Below, piece by piece: positions 31,705 through 41,548 of a DNA stretch of 64,000 nt. The DNA comes from Terriglobia bacterium (GTDB taxonomy: Bacteria > Acidobacteriota > Terriglobia > Acidiferrales > UBA7541), in the NCBI GenBank assembly GCA_023512135.1, contig JAIMAG010000005.1:25001-89000 (forward strand), in the 5' to 3' direction. Made by a program: the position numbers and the translations under genes. The notes below the pieces were generated by a model, which saw only the letters and a list, made by a program, of their open reading frames with translations, ran no database searches and was not told the origin of the DNA. Every line of letters begins with the position of its first letter. The stretch's first letter is position 1.

Positions 31705-32910
31705 TCAATCGGCTGGTGCGGCCGGGCGGGCGAGCTCCGCAGCGGCGTGGCGTCGCCAGGCGCCGGTGCGAAGAATGGCTTCGATCTGCTCGAGTGCGTA
31801 CTCCAGTTCCTCGTCGCGATTGTAGAAGTGCGGCGAAAGACGAATTCCGGCACCCGGCCGGTAATCCACCAGAATGTCGCGCGCCAGCAGTTCGCGTTCT
31901 ACTTCGCGCGCCTGCGGACATTCGATCGAAACGGTTCCCCCGCGCTCAGCCGGGTCGAGCGGCGTGTTCACACACCAGCCGCGTGCGCGTGCCCCTTCGA
32001 TCAGCCGGGCCGTTTGTCGTAGGGAATTGGCCCGAATTGCTTCCACACCCACCTGCGCGATGATGTCCAGGCCCGGCTGGCAGGCGTAGAGCGCCGGGAT
32101 GCTGGTCGTGCCGTTCAGGAAGCGGAAAGCATCGTCCCGCAGCTCGATGGGGCCCACATCGAAATCGAACGGTCGGCGATGGGCGAACCAGCCGGTAAAG
32201 GCCGGCCGAAGCTGCCCCTGCAAATCCGGCCGCACGTAGAGGTACGCCACACCGGGGCCGCCGCACAACCATTTCAGCACACCTCCGACGGCAAAATCGG
32301 TTTCCAGTCGCTGCACGTCCACGGGGACGGTGCCGACGGCCTGGAACAGGTCGAGCACAACGTAGGCTCCCATGCGGTGGGCGCGCTCGATGATGGCCTG
32401 CGCCTCCACCAGGCAGGCGCTGCGAAACAACACATAGCTGACCGGCACGAGCAGTGTGGTTTCATCGATTGCGGCCAGAAATGCTTCGAGCGGCAATCGC
32501 AAACCGTCTTCGCTGGGCACCACTTCGATCCGTGCGCCGCGGGCAGCCTGGGCGCGGTAGAAGTAGAGCAGCGAGGGGAATTCGCAATCGGAAAGAACAA
32601 TTTTGTTCCGGCGACCGGTGAAATCGAAGCAGGAACTGATCACTGCCTGCGTAGTGGTCACGTTCGGGTGCACCGAAACGGTTCCCGGCGGTGCACCGAT
32701 CAAACGACCGATCTTTGTCCCCACCTCGGCAGCCAGGTTCCACCAAGCCTCTTCCCAGGCACGAACGCCGCGCGTGGCCCATGTCTCTGCGTACTCCTGC
32801 AGCTTCGTCTCCACGCCCCGGGGCATGGCGCCCAGCGAATTGCTGATCAGATACGTGGTGCGCTCCAGAATCGGAAACTCTGAGCGCCACTGGAGCAGAC
32901 GCTCGCTCAA
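31705..32910 (-). CDS. class V aminotransferase fold protein, kynureninase-like
   Basis: A 401-residue PLP enzyme. The start reads SERLLQWRSEFPILERTTYLISNSLGAMPRG and resembles kynureninase. The PLP lysine is in AVGGVLKWLCGGPG, close to the kynureninase motif with KYLNGGPG. Kynureninase would release anthranilate or 3-hydroxyanthranilate from kynurenine, but no other kynurenine-pathway gene is near, so a cysteine-desulfurase-like or other lyase role is possible. The start is a TTG at 32910 with a GGGAGG ribosome site seven bases upstream. The longer open frame to 33129 lacks similarity. Confidence 0.8.
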   Translation of the reverse strand: MSERLLQWRSEFPILERTTYLISNSLGAMPRGVETKLQEYAETWATRGVRAWEEAWWNLAAEVGTKIGRLIGAPPGTVSVHPNVTTTQAVISSCFDFTGRRNKIVLSDCEFPSLLYFYRAQAARGARIEVVPSEDGLRLPLEAFLAAIDETTLLVPVSYVLFRSACLVEAQAIIERAHRMGAYVVLDLFQAVGTVPVDVQRLETDFAVGGVLKWLCGGPGVAYLYVRPDLQGQLRPAFTGWFAHRRPFDFDVGPIELRDDAFRFLNGTTSIPALYACQPGLDIIAQVGVEAIRANSLRQTARLIEGARARGWCVNTPLDPAERGGTVSIECPQAREVERELLARDILVDYRPGAGIRLSPHFYNRDEELEYALEQIEAILRTGAWRRHAAAELARPAAPAD

Positions 32911-33135
32911 GAAAAACCTCCCGCAGCAAACCGCGCAACCGGCCCCTTCTTCCGCGGCCACCTGACCTGCAACTCCAGGAAAAGGTATCACACGAACACC
33001 ACCGACGCCACGGCCGCCGCCGTCCGCACCTGCGCCGGGCAATCTGCCGACGGGCCGGGCGTTGCCGCGCCGGGGCGAGGCCCAAAGGCGGCAAGAAATT
33101 GCGCACGGCTGCTCAAGTCGTGTAAGCATATCGGC

Positions 33136-33894
33136 ATGCTTCCGGAAAACACTCTGTTGCTAGCCCTGCTGATGAGTTTGGTTTTTCTGGTGGCCGTGGC
33201 TTACTCCTCGGTGGGCCATGGCGGTGCTTCCGGCTATCTGGCGGTGCTGGGCTTCTTCGGACTGGCGCCGGCCTTCATGGCTCCGAGCGCGCTGCTGCTG
33301 AATCTGCTGGTGGCCGGACTGGCCTTCTGGAACTACTGGCGTGCGGGCCATTTCGTCTGGCGGCTGCTCTGGCCGTTCCTGCTCACTTCGATTCCCTGCG
33401 CTTTTCTGGGCGCTCGACTGAACATTTCGCCCCGGGTGTACCTGCTGCTCCTGGCAGCGGTGCTTTTGTGGTCTGCCTACCGACTGCTGGCGGTGGCGTC
33501 TCCGGCCGGGGAGGAATTCCGGCTGGAACTGCCCTCGCTTCGGGTGGCGCTGCCGGTCGGTGCGGCCATCGGGTTGCTCTCTGGAATTGTGGGGGTCGGA
33601 GGAGGCATCTTCCTGAGTCCCCTGATGATTCTGCTGCGCTGGGCGGATGCGAAACGCACGGCGGCTACTTCGGCGGCGTTCATCTGGCTGAACTCTGCGG
33701 CCGGGTTGTACGGGCGGCTGACGCACCAGCCGGTGGACTGGTTGGCCCTGCTCTGGCTGGTTGTTCCCGCAGTTTTTGGCGGGGTGGCGGGTTCGCGGCT
33801 GGGTGCTCAGCACCTGCAGGGCATCTGGCTTCGGCGGATTCTGGCCGGGGTGCTGGTTCTGGCGACGGTCAAGCTGCTCACTTCGATCCGCTGA
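33136..33894 (+). CDS. TauE/SafE family membrane permease
   Basis: A 252-residue protein with about eight hydrophobic segments and two copies of the family's Gly-rich pattern: YSSVGHGGASGYLAVL near residues 23-38 and GIVGVGGGIFLSPLMIL near 152-168. The family exports sulfite, sulfoacetate or related anions. The duplicated half-structure is typical. No sulfur-oxidation gene is adjacent, though the window has other sulfur-transfer genes. Its stop is 10 bases from the convergent tamB stop. Confidence 0.88.
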   Translation: MLPENTLLLALLMSLVFLVAVAYSSVGHGGASGYLAVLGFFGLAPAFMAPSALLLNLLVAGLAFWNYWRAGHFVWRLLWPFLLTSIPCAFLGARLNISPRVYLLLLAAVLLWSAYRLLAVASPAGEEFRLELPSLRVALPVGAAIGLLSGIVGVGGGIFLSPLMILLRWADAKRTAATSAAFIWLNSAAGLYGRLTHQPVDWLALLWLVVPAVFGGVAGSRLGAQHLQGIWLRRILAGVLVLATVKLLTSIR

Positions 33895-33904
33895 ACGGAC
33901 GGCG

Positions 33905-36900
33905 TCAATCGAAGCGGCGCTTGAATTTGATATCGAAGCCGAAGGTCGCGTTCTGATCGCGCAGGGCGACGATGGAGATATCCCGAGTGATATTGTATTC
34001 GAATTGAATGATCTGCTCCTGCGCCGAGCTGACGTTGGTCACATAGGTGATGGTCAGGTCGCGAGTGATCTGCTGTTCGATGGTGATTCTTGCGGTGGCG
34101 TTCTGTTCCGTGCCCGTGTCGGCCACAAAAGGGTCCACGCGAAAGCGAGTGATCCCGAACAGGCGCTCCAGGCGGCCGGTCACCTGACTGGAGATGGCTT
34201 CCGAGAGCAGCGCGCCGGCGCCCAGCTCCGGCGCGGTTTCCGTGGTCGCGCGGCGCAACTCGGTCTCTTCGCCGGTGCGGCCCAGCGCCAGCAGCGTGAG
34301 GATATCGCCGGGCGGCAGCGGCGGGTCGGAGCGGTAGGACAGGCTGAGTTTATCGGCGCGACCGGTGACGTTCAGCGTAATTTCGTACTGGCGCACGGTG
34401 GTCTGCGCTTCCACATCGATGTCCGGATTGATGCGGAACGGATTGGAGAAATTCAAATCGCCGCGCAGGACCCGGTACCGGTTGCCGCGCAACGTCATCT
34501 CGCCGCTCAGCAGGTGAACGTGGCCGAGCAGAATGGGCTGCTCCCAGGTGCCCCGCACGCGCAGGCTGGCCTCGCTTTCGAAGCGCGCACCGGCCCATTC
34601 CACGCGGGCATCGGGCGTGGAGAAGGCTTCGACATCGAATTGCAGATTGCGCAGGAACTCGGAGGTGGTAGGCGGCGCCTGCGGAGCGGCCGGAGAAGCC
34701 ACCAGCAAACTGGTCAGGTCGAGCCCTTCCGACAAGAACAACCGCTCGACCGTCACCCGGCCACTGAGCAGGCCGCCGCGGGTGGTGCCGGAAAGCCGCA
34801 GCGTGCCGCCCGCCAGCCAGCTCATGCCCTCCGGATAGCGGATGCGGACGCGGTCGGCCCGGGTGCTGACCTCGAAGCGCACCGGCCGTTCCCCGTAGCT
34901 GACCGTGCCGTCCAGCAGCAGCGAGCCGCCGCCGGATTCTGCGCGCACCCTCTCAAAAACCAGGCGGCTGCGGTCGAAAATAAAATCTCCGTTCAGGTTG
35001 TTCAGTCCGACCGGCAGCTCGCCGTAGGTGGCCGAAGCATTGCGCACAGCAACGCGGCCGGTGATGCGCGGGTTGTCGAAGGTGCCTTCGATGGCGCCGT
35101 TGACCTGGGCGACGCCGCGGGCATCCAGGTCCGCGTCGAAGCCGCGGGCCAGGCGGAGATTGACCGTCCCGTCCAGACGCAGCTCGAGTGTGCGGTCGCC
35201 GCTGAAGCGCACAAAGCCGGAAACCGTGAAGTCGGTATCCGGCCCGCGGATATGCGCCTGCTCGAGGCGAACTTCCTCGCGGCGGTAGGCAAACCGGAGC
35301 GGCCCCTCGTTGCGCAGCCGCAGGTACTGGTAGTCGAACTCGAGCCGGGAGACATCGGCTTCAATGACGAGCGTTTCCGGCCGCGCCAGCTGGCCCGCGA
35401 GGCGGAAGCGGCCGTCCACGCGGCTGTCGCCCGTCAGCTCACCCAGATGGAAGGCGGTTTCGATGAAGGCATCCAGGTCCACACCCTCGACCGTCAGCTC
35501 GCCTTGCATCGGATAGTCTCCGCTCAGGGCCATGGCCAGTCGGCCCGAGATCCGGCCGGTCGGCAGCGAGGATTCCAGTGCCACCTCCAGGCGCTCGCCG
35601 TCGGCCGAGAGATTGGCCTGCAGACTGCCCAGTACGTCTTCGCCTACGGTCAGATTCACGATCCGCAGCGAACCGGTGCCCTGCGGCGCGTGCAAAGACC
35701 CGCGCCCGCGCAACTGAAAGCTCAGCTCGCCGCCGAGCGGCAGCCGTTCGGTTTGCACCAGTTGGATCCGTTCGACCGGCACGATGGCGCCAGCGATGTC
35801 GAACTCGACAGCCCGCTCGGGCAGGCGGTAGAGCAGGTCACCGGTGATGCGCCCTCGGCCCATGCGCAGCTCGGCGTTGGCCACGCGCAGCTCGTCTCGT
35901 CGCACTGCGAGCTGGCCGCGGACGCGCTCAAATCCCAGGCCCCAGGCGGTCACATCGGCGACGTCCACCAACCCGGTCAGCTCCGGATCGCTGCGCGTGC
36001 CCCGCAGCCGGAACTGGCCGGTGACCAGACCCTGCACCGGAAAGCGGGTGCCGAACAGTTGCTGCAGTCCGTCGGTGGGCGCGCGGACCAGGTTGGCTTC
36101 CGCGCCCCACGTGTGCTCCGGACGAAACTCCCAGTCGTCCAGCTCGAGCCAGAATTCCAGCTCGGCGGCCGATTCGCCGCGGCGTGCCCGCGCCCGGGCC
36201 AGGCGGAATCCGTCCGGCGAGTAGGTAAGCTCGCCTTCGATTTCGTCCCACAGCAGCGTGCCGTAGGCGGCGCGGGTGGCGTGGATGCGTCCGGCAAAAG
36301 TGGGATGGCCAAGCCGCCCGGTGACGCGACCGTTCCAGTGCACGCGCCCGAGGATCGGGACGCGCTCAGTGCCCGGCTCGCGCAGAGCATAGATGAAATC
36401 GTTCCAGGGCAGCAGGTCTTCGGTGCGGAACTCCACGCGCAGCGAACTGCCGGCCTGACCCAGGCGTCCGTCGAAGGTGAGCACGCTTGCTGGCGTCGAG
36501 ATCTCGCTCTGGCGCAGCTCGACCGCATCGGCATCCATCACGTAGTGGTACTCGAGCCGGGCGGTCACCGGCTGGCCGGTCTCCGGCGGAACCAGGGGAG
36601 GGGCCCAGATGGAAATGCCGCGAGACTCCACGCTTTTGAAGTCGCGCAGCCAGGTGGTTTCCGCGTCCACGTCCATGCTGCCGCGCCAGCTCAGCGCGGC
36701 CACGGGCAGCGTCGGGTTGTCCACGGCTGCCAGCACTTCCGCCACGCTCAGGCCGCGCGCCTGCGAAGTGACGCGGAAACGCTGGTCCGCCAGGGTGAAT
36801 TCCAGTCGGCCGTGAATCACGCCGCCCAATGCGCGCGCCTCGAAATCGGGCACGACAATGCGCCCGTCCGCGAGCCGATACTCGCCCCGGGTTTCGATCC

Positions 36901-37864
36901 CGCCGGCATGAAACCACCGATAACGCAGGGTAATTCCGCGCGCGTGATAGCGTCCCAGGAAATTCAGCTTTCCGGAGACGTTGTCGAGCTGCCCGCTCAG
37001 TTCCACCAGCCCGCTCGGCGAGTTCGGCTTGCGCAGAATCTCCCGGAGGTCTTCCAGATTCAGTTGCCCCTCGTAGTGCACCTGCCACTGCGGTCGGGCC
37101 AGATTGTCTACGCTGGCCGTGAAGACGAATGCGGAATGCGGCAGCGTCCAGCGCAGGCGCGACAGCCGAAACTGCTCGCGGGTGAGCGTGAATTCCCCGG
37201 CGATGTTGGTCGGGAACGGAAGATAGCGGCGAGCAACCACCACGAACTGCTCCCAGGCAAAATGGCCGGTGTAGCGCGGCTCCGCGTCGGACGGTTGTTC
37301 ATAGTCCAGCGCAAACTGGAAGTCACCGCCTTCCGCCACCAGGGGCGCACGAACGTGGTTGTAGAGGATGTAGCCATCGTTCACCCGCAGCCGGCGAACG
37401 ACGATTTCGAAGATGCGCTCGTGAAACGGCTTGCCGGGTGTGGGTGGCTGGCGGAGGCGCGGAACCGGAACATTGCTTGCACCCTGCTCATCGAAGCGCA
37501 CGTGCACCGCCGGTCGGTCCAGCGTGATTTCGTCCAGCGAAATCTTGCGTCGCACCAGCGAGTCGAGGCGCACATCCACCACCAGGCGGTCGGCCCGGAA
37601 GAATGGCGGCGTGCCTTCCGGCTCGCGGCCGTGAACGGTCAGACCGTGCAGTTCGGCCCGCAAACCCAGCAGCCGGAACCGAAACGCCTGCAGCTCGGCC
37701 CGACCGCCGGTCATGTTTTCGATCTGGCGCACGATGGCCCCGCGCGCCCAGCGCTCATCCAGTCCGGTGCGCACCAGAATCGCCACCCAGCCAGCTGCCA
37801 GCAGGAGCAACAAGCCGGCAAGCCGGAGCAACCAGGTTACACGGCGACGAAAGCGCCCGCTCAT
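33905..37864 (-). CDS. tamB: translocation and assembly module protein TamB (DUF490)
   Basis: A 1319-residue protein with an N-terminal membrane anchor (LLRLAGLLLLLAAGWVAIL, about 11-29) and a very long beta-strand-rich body, as in TamB/AsmA-like lipid-transfer bridges. The C-terminal DUF490 part shows LLSGRVTVERLFLSEG, GEMTLRGNRYRVLRGDLNFSNPFRINPDIDVEAQT, DILTLLALGRTG, and TGRLERLFGITRFRVDP. TamB spans the periplasm and helps outer-membrane protein or phospholipid transport. Its ATG overlaps by 4 bases the end of the SurA-like gene, so it belongs to the operon BamA/TamA-like, SurA-like, TamB. Confidence 0.93.
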   Translation of the reverse strand: MSGRFRRRVTWLLRLAGLLLLLAAGWVAILVRTGLDERWARGAIVRQIENMTGGRAELQAFRFRLLGLRAELHGLTVHGREPEGTPPFFRADRLVVDVRLDSLVRRKISLDEITLDRPAVHVRFDEQGASNVPVPRLRQPPTPGKPFHERIFEIVVRRLRVNDGYILYNHVRAPLVAEGGDFQFALDYEQPSDAEPRYTGHFAWEQFVVVARRYLPFPTNIAGEFTLTREQFRLSRLRWTLPHSAFVFTASVDNLARPQWQVHYEGQLNLEDLREILRKPNSPSGLVELSGQLDNVSGKLNFLGRYHARGITLRYRWFHAGGIETRGEYRLADGRIVVPDFEARALGGVIHGRLEFTLADQRFRVTSQARGLSVAEVLAAVDNPTLPVAALSWRGSMDVDAETTWLRDFKSVESRGISIWAPPLVPPETGQPVTARLEYHYVMDADAVELRQSEISTPASVLTFDGRLGQAGSSLRVEFRTEDLLPWNDFIYALREPGTERVPILGRVHWNGRVTGRLGHPTFAGRIHATRAAYGTLLWDEIEGELTYSPDGFRLARARARRGESAAELEFWLELDDWEFRPEHTWGAEANLVRAPTDGLQQLFGTRFPVQGLVTGQFRLRGTRSDPELTGLVDVADVTAWGLGFERVRGQLAVRRDELRVANAELRMGRGRITGDLLYRLPERAVEFDIAGAIVPVERIQLVQTERLPLGGELSFQLRGRGSLHAPQGTGSLRIVNLTVGEDVLGSLQANLSADGERLEVALESSLPTGRISGRLAMALSGDYPMQGELTVEGVDLDAFIETAFHLGELTGDSRVDGRFRLAGQLARPETLVIEADVSRLEFDYQYLRLRNEGPLRFAYRREEVRLEQAHIRGPDTDFTVSGFVRFSGDRTLELRLDGTVNLRLARGFDADLDARGVAQVNGAIEGTFDNPRITGRVAVRNASATYGELPVGLNNLNGDFIFDRSRLVFERVRAESGGGSLLLDGTVSYGERPVRFEVSTRADRVRIRYPEGMSWLAGGTLRLSGTTRGGLLSGRVTVERLFLSEGLDLTSLLVASPAAPQAPPTTSEFLRNLQFDVEAFSTPDARVEWAGARFESEASLRVRGTWEQPILLGHVHLLSGEMTLRGNRYRVLRGDLNFSNPFRINPDIDVEAQTTVRQYEITLNVTGRADKLSLSYRSDPPLPPGDILTLLALGRTGEETELRRATTETAPELGAGALLSEAISSQVTGRLERLFGITRFRVDPFVADTGTEQNATARITIEQQITRDLTITYVTNVSSAQEQIIQFEYNITRDISIVALRDQNATFGFDIKFKRRFD

Positions 37865-38496
37865 GGCTTCAGGCTCTCATCCAGGATTTCGACGCGCACC
37901 TGCGCGCGGGCCGTTTCCAGCCACTGGGTGGCGCGGCGCGAAATTTCCCGCTGGGTGAGCAGCTCACGGATCTGTTCGCGCACACGGTCGAGCGGCGGCA
38001 GCGGCTGGTTGCGAGTCCGCATCTGCGGGATCAGTTCCTCCTCGTAATAGCGCTGGATCGCAGTCTCCTCGATGGTCAGCGCCGGGCGAAACTTCGAGTC
38101 GAGGTAGCTCGAAACCAGCAGCTGGCGCTCGAGCAGCCGGCGAACGGCTGCTTCGGTCAAGCCCGCCTCGCGCAGTCGTGCCTGCCAGGCTTCGCGGGAA
38201 CCGAACGAGTCGGCCAGTTGCGCAAAGGCCGCCTCCACCTGCGCCGGAGCCGGATGGGGGAAGTTCACCGCTTCGGCTTCGGTGACCACAATCCACTGGC
38301 GGACGAGCTGCTCGAACAGTTCCGGACGAGCCGCACTGCGGCCTTCGATCAGTTGCTGGAAGGCGCGCAGCTCTTCCAGTTCGCTGAGCATCAGAATGTC
38401 GTCGCCAATGCGCGCGATGATGCGGTCCACCACCTGCTGCGCGGCCAGCGGCAGCAGCCAGAGCAGACAGAACGAAATCCAGCCTGTGCGTCGCAT
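37861..38496 (-). CDS. SurA N-domain-like periplasmic chaperone
   Basis: A 211-residue protein with a signal peptide (ISFCLLWLLPLAAQQ). Next comes VVDRIIARIGDDILMLSELEE, the usual start of a SurA N-terminal domain, then a helical body. There is no parvulin PPIase domain, so it would act only as a chaperone for outer-membrane proteins. It is translationally overlapped on both sides: its ATG shares bases with the stop of the BamA/TamA-like gene, and its stop with the tamB start. This context supports the outer-membrane role. Confidence 0.82.
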   Translation of the reverse strand: MRRTGWISFCLLWLLPLAAQQVVDRIIARIGDDILMLSELEELRAFQQLIEGRSAARPELFEQLVRQWIVVTEAEAVNFPHPAPAQVEAAFAQLADSFGSREAWQARLREAGLTEAAVRRLLERQLLVSSYLDSKFRPALTIEETAIQRYYEEELIPQMRTRNQPLPPLDRVREQIRELLTQREISRRATQWLETARAQVRVEILDESLKP

Positions 38497-41435
38497 CAGA
38501 AGATCGGTCCTATATTAAAGAAGAACTGAAACCGCGGCAGTCGTTCGATCCGCGGTGTGCCGTTTTCCACCCGGGTGAATTCCGCGGCGTTCAACTGATA
38601 GGCCAGGTCGAGCCGGACCGGACCGATCGGCGTCTGGTAGCGGAAACCGAACCCGATGGTGTGGGAGAAATAATTCAGATCGTCGGGTGCGCGCGGAGTG
38701 GTGCGCAGGGTGATCCGGTTGGCCCGTTCGAACACGTTGCCGGCGTCGTAGAACAGGGCGCCGCCCACGCGCCCGCCCAGCCAGGGCAACCGCATCGGGA
38801 ACCGCAGCTCGTGATTGAACACCAGCAGGGCCAGCCCTCCGATGGGGAAGCCAGTATCGGGGTCGCGCGGTCCCGCCTGGTTCAATCCGAAGCCGCGCAG
38901 CGACGTCCCCCCGCCGGCGAAGAAGCGTTCCGGCAACGGGATATCCGTCGTCCGCGTGTCGCCGACCGGTTCCTGAATGCCCAGCCGCACCGAACGGGCA
39001 AACACCAGCCGCCGGCCGAGCGAGTGAAACGAAGAGTTCTGATAGAACAGGCGCACGAAACTGGTGCTGGAACCGAAGGCTTCGATGGCTACGCTCAGAT
39101 CCACGTTGTTGTAGGTGCCCTGGACCGGATCGGCCGGATTTTCCTGGCGCGTATCGCGCACCCAGGTTGCGCCGAGCGAAGAGATCTTGGTCGGCTGGCT
39201 GAACAGCGGGATGCGCTCCGGGGGCACGCGGAGCGAATCCGGATCCACCAGCACACGCCGGAACGAGTAGCGATAGAACAGCGAGGTGATCGGACTGACC
39301 TGCTGGTTCAGTTGCATCGAGCCTTCGTAGCGCGTGGCGCTGAAGGTGCGTACGTCGCGCGATTTATCGGCCAGGCCGGTGAGCACGAAGCTCAGGCTGG
39401 GGTTGGCCAGAAAGTTCGGCGCCAGATAGCTGAGCAGCGCGCGGCCCTGCAGGGTGCTGGCCCGCGTCCGGAACGAGAGAGTGTGAGCGCGCCCGCCGAA
39501 GTTCGACTTGCTGATTTCGAACAGAATGCGCGGGCTGAACCGGAAATCGCTGCCTGTGGGGTCCTCTTCTCCGCCGCCGCCCAGGCGCTGCACCTCGAAG
39601 CCGCCACCGTAAGCCATCGTGTAGCGCGGGGCTTCTTCCACCAGCACGACCACGGTCTTGGCCGGATCGCTCCCCTCGGGATTCTGCGGCGCGATGTGCA
39701 CGCGGCGAAAGATGCCGAGGTTGTAGAGCCGCCGCTGGGTCTCGACGAGTCGCAGTTCGCTGAGCGGTTCGCCGGGCTTCAGAAGAACCTCGCGGGCAAT
39801 CACGCCGCGGCGAGTGTGGTGGTACCCATCCAGCAGGACGCGACGGATGACCCGGCGCTGGCCTTCGGTGATGCGGTAGACCAGCCGGACACGGTCGCCG
39901 GTATCGAGCGGCTGCACCTCGTAGGAAAAGAGCGCGTCGGAGTATCCCTGCTCGAAATACAGCCGCAGGATGTTCATCCGCGCCCGCTGCACATTCGCTT
40001 CCGAATAAAACTGGCCCGGCAGGGTCTCCACCTGGTCGAGCAGCAGTTCGTCGGAAAAGGCTTCGTTGCCCAGGATCTGCACGTCGCCGATGATGGTGGG
40101 CGGCCCTTCCTGCACGTGAAAGCGGACAAACAGGTCGCCTTCCCGGCCGCCGTAATTCTGGAGGACGTCCGCGGCGACGCGGGCCTGCAGAAACCCGTTC
40201 GCGACATAGAGCGCCTGGATGGCTTCGCGGTCGGCATTCAGCAGGCGGGTGCTGAACCGGCCGCGGTCGAGAAAACCGGCGGGCCGGATGCGCAGGATGC
40301 TCAGCAGCAGGGAATCACTGAAAAATTCATTGCCCTCGAACCCGATGCCGGCCAGGCGGCGCTGCGGGCCGCGTTCGACGTGATAGGTGATCACCTGGAC
40401 GCCATTTTCTTCCGCGCTGCCGACGGTGTAGTCCACCTGGGAGTCGAAGTAGCCCTGCCCTTCCAGGTAGTCGCGGAGGTCGCGCGCACCTTCCCGGAGC
40501 AGGTCGGCATCCACCGCGCCTTCCTGATAGATGGGCAGCAGGCGGCGGAGCTCCCCGCGGCGAATCCGGGCGCCTTCGACTTCGACGCGCACGCGCGGTC
40601 CGGCAATGACCTCCAGCGTCAAGGGCAGCAGGTTCCGTTCCGGGTCGTAAGCACCGCGGCGAATGTTCACCCGTGCACTCAGGTGTCCTTCGTCCACCAG
40701 GGCTTCCCGGATGCGGCGGGCGGCGCGCTCCAGCCGGGCTGCCTGCACAGACTTCCCGGGTTGCAGATCGGCTTTCTCGAGCAACCAGCGATCCGCAAAT
40801 TCCGTCTGGTTTTCCAGGGCAATCGTTCCCAGGCGAGCCCGCTCGCCCGGTTCGACGCGCACAACAATGTCCATCTGCCGCGTCTCGGCGCGGGGCCGGA
40901 GCGTATAGTCCACTCTGGCCTGGTAGAAACCCTCTTCTTCGAGCAGCAGGCGCAGCCGCTCGAGTGCGGCCTCGAGCCCGCTCTGCCGGAACGGCTCGCC
41001 CAGATTCAAGCGCATCGCGGTCAGCGCGCGCGCCGGAGTGGGCGGTTCCTGCAAGCCCTGCACGGCCACCCGGTTCACGAAGAAATTCCACGCCACGACG
41101 AAATCCACGCGCAGGCCGGCCTCGAACGGCACCGCTTCGGCGCGGATGGTGTGGTAGAGGCCCGTGCGATAGAGCTTCTGGATGCTTTCCCGCACCGCCT
41201 GCGCCGAAAACGGTTGGCCGGGTTGCAGCGGCAGCTCAGCAGGATTTTCGGCGATCAGTTCGCCGTCTTCGGTGACCACGCGAATGCCAGCGACCTGTTG
41301 TTGCTCGAGCGCTGGCCCGGGATGTTGCGTGCCGGGGCGCGCGTGGGCGCCGGCCGCAGCCAGCAGTCCCGCGAGCAGGCACACGTCCGCTGCGCTCTTG
41401 CGCCACCAGCCCCTCGCGCCATTGTGCCCGATCAT
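38496..41435 (-). CDS. BamA/TamA family outer membrane assembly protein
   Basis: A 979-residue Omp85-family protein. After a signal peptide (ADVCLLAGLLAAAGAHA) it has several POTRA-like repeats (for example VNRVAVQGL, RRLAGIGFEGNEFF, IGDVQILGNEAFSD, IRRVLLDGYHHTR). The C-terminal part is a 16-strand barrel with the Omp85 loop motif TSLRGFG and the end FRYQTPIGPVRLDLAYQ, and the chain finishes in Phe, the barrel-assembly signal. It inserts or transports outer-membrane proteins, in TAM with TamB. I start at the ATG at 41435; a GTG at 41489 just behind a TATGAT hexamer is an alternative that makes an unusually long pre-signal segment. It overlaps the SurA-like gene by one base. Confidence 0.93.
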   Translation of the reverse strand: MIGHNGARGWWRKSAADVCLLAGLLAAAGAHARPGTQHPGPALEQQQVAGIRVVTEDGELIAENPAELPLQPGQPFSAQAVRESIQKLYRTGLYHTIRAEAVPFEAGLRVDFVVAWNFFVNRVAVQGLQEPPTPARALTAMRLNLGEPFRQSGLEAALERLRLLLEEEGFYQARVDYTLRPRAETRQMDIVVRVEPGERARLGTIALENQTEFADRWLLEKADLQPGKSVQAARLERAARRIREALVDEGHLSARVNIRRGAYDPERNLLPLTLEVIAGPRVRVEVEGARIRRGELRRLLPIYQEGAVDADLLREGARDLRDYLEGQGYFDSQVDYTVGSAEENGVQVITYHVERGPQRRLAGIGFEGNEFFSDSLLLSILRIRPAGFLDRGRFSTRLLNADREAIQALYVANGFLQARVAADVLQNYGGREGDLFVRFHVQEGPPTIIGDVQILGNEAFSDELLLDQVETLPGQFYSEANVQRARMNILRLYFEQGYSDALFSYEVQPLDTGDRVRLVYRITEGQRRVIRRVLLDGYHHTRRGVIAREVLLKPGEPLSELRLVETQRRLYNLGIFRRVHIAPQNPEGSDPAKTVVVLVEEAPRYTMAYGGGFEVQRLGGGGEEDPTGSDFRFSPRILFEISKSNFGGRAHTLSFRTRASTLQGRALLSYLAPNFLANPSLSFVLTGLADKSRDVRTFSATRYEGSMQLNQQVSPITSLFYRYSFRRVLVDPDSLRVPPERIPLFSQPTKISSLGATWVRDTRQENPADPVQGTYNNVDLSVAIEAFGSSTSFVRLFYQNSSFHSLGRRLVFARSVRLGIQEPVGDTRTTDIPLPERFFAGGGTSLRGFGLNQAGPRDPDTGFPIGGLALLVFNHELRFPMRLPWLGGRVGGALFYDAGNVFERANRITLRTTPRAPDDLNYFSHTIGFGFRYQTPIGPVRLDLAYQLNAAEFTRVENGTPRIERLPRFQFFFNIGPIF

Positions 41436-41548
41436 GCGCAATAGTTGAGAACGAACCCGCCCTGCCTCTCGTTGCCTGCCCGGTTCCACTCCAAGCTATC
41501 ATAATAGAGGGGCGCGTTTGCGGTGCGCGGCACCCCGCGTCATCTTCC

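Noticed and set aside
33761-38047. A 1428-residue open frame on the plus strand.
   Set aside because: It is antisense to tamB and the SurA-like gene, has Gln/His/Arg-rich composition typical of antisense frames in GC-rich DNA, and no family motif.
38661-41444. A 927-residue open frame on the plus strand.
   Set aside because: It is the antisense of the BamA/TamA-like gene and lacks any conserved block.
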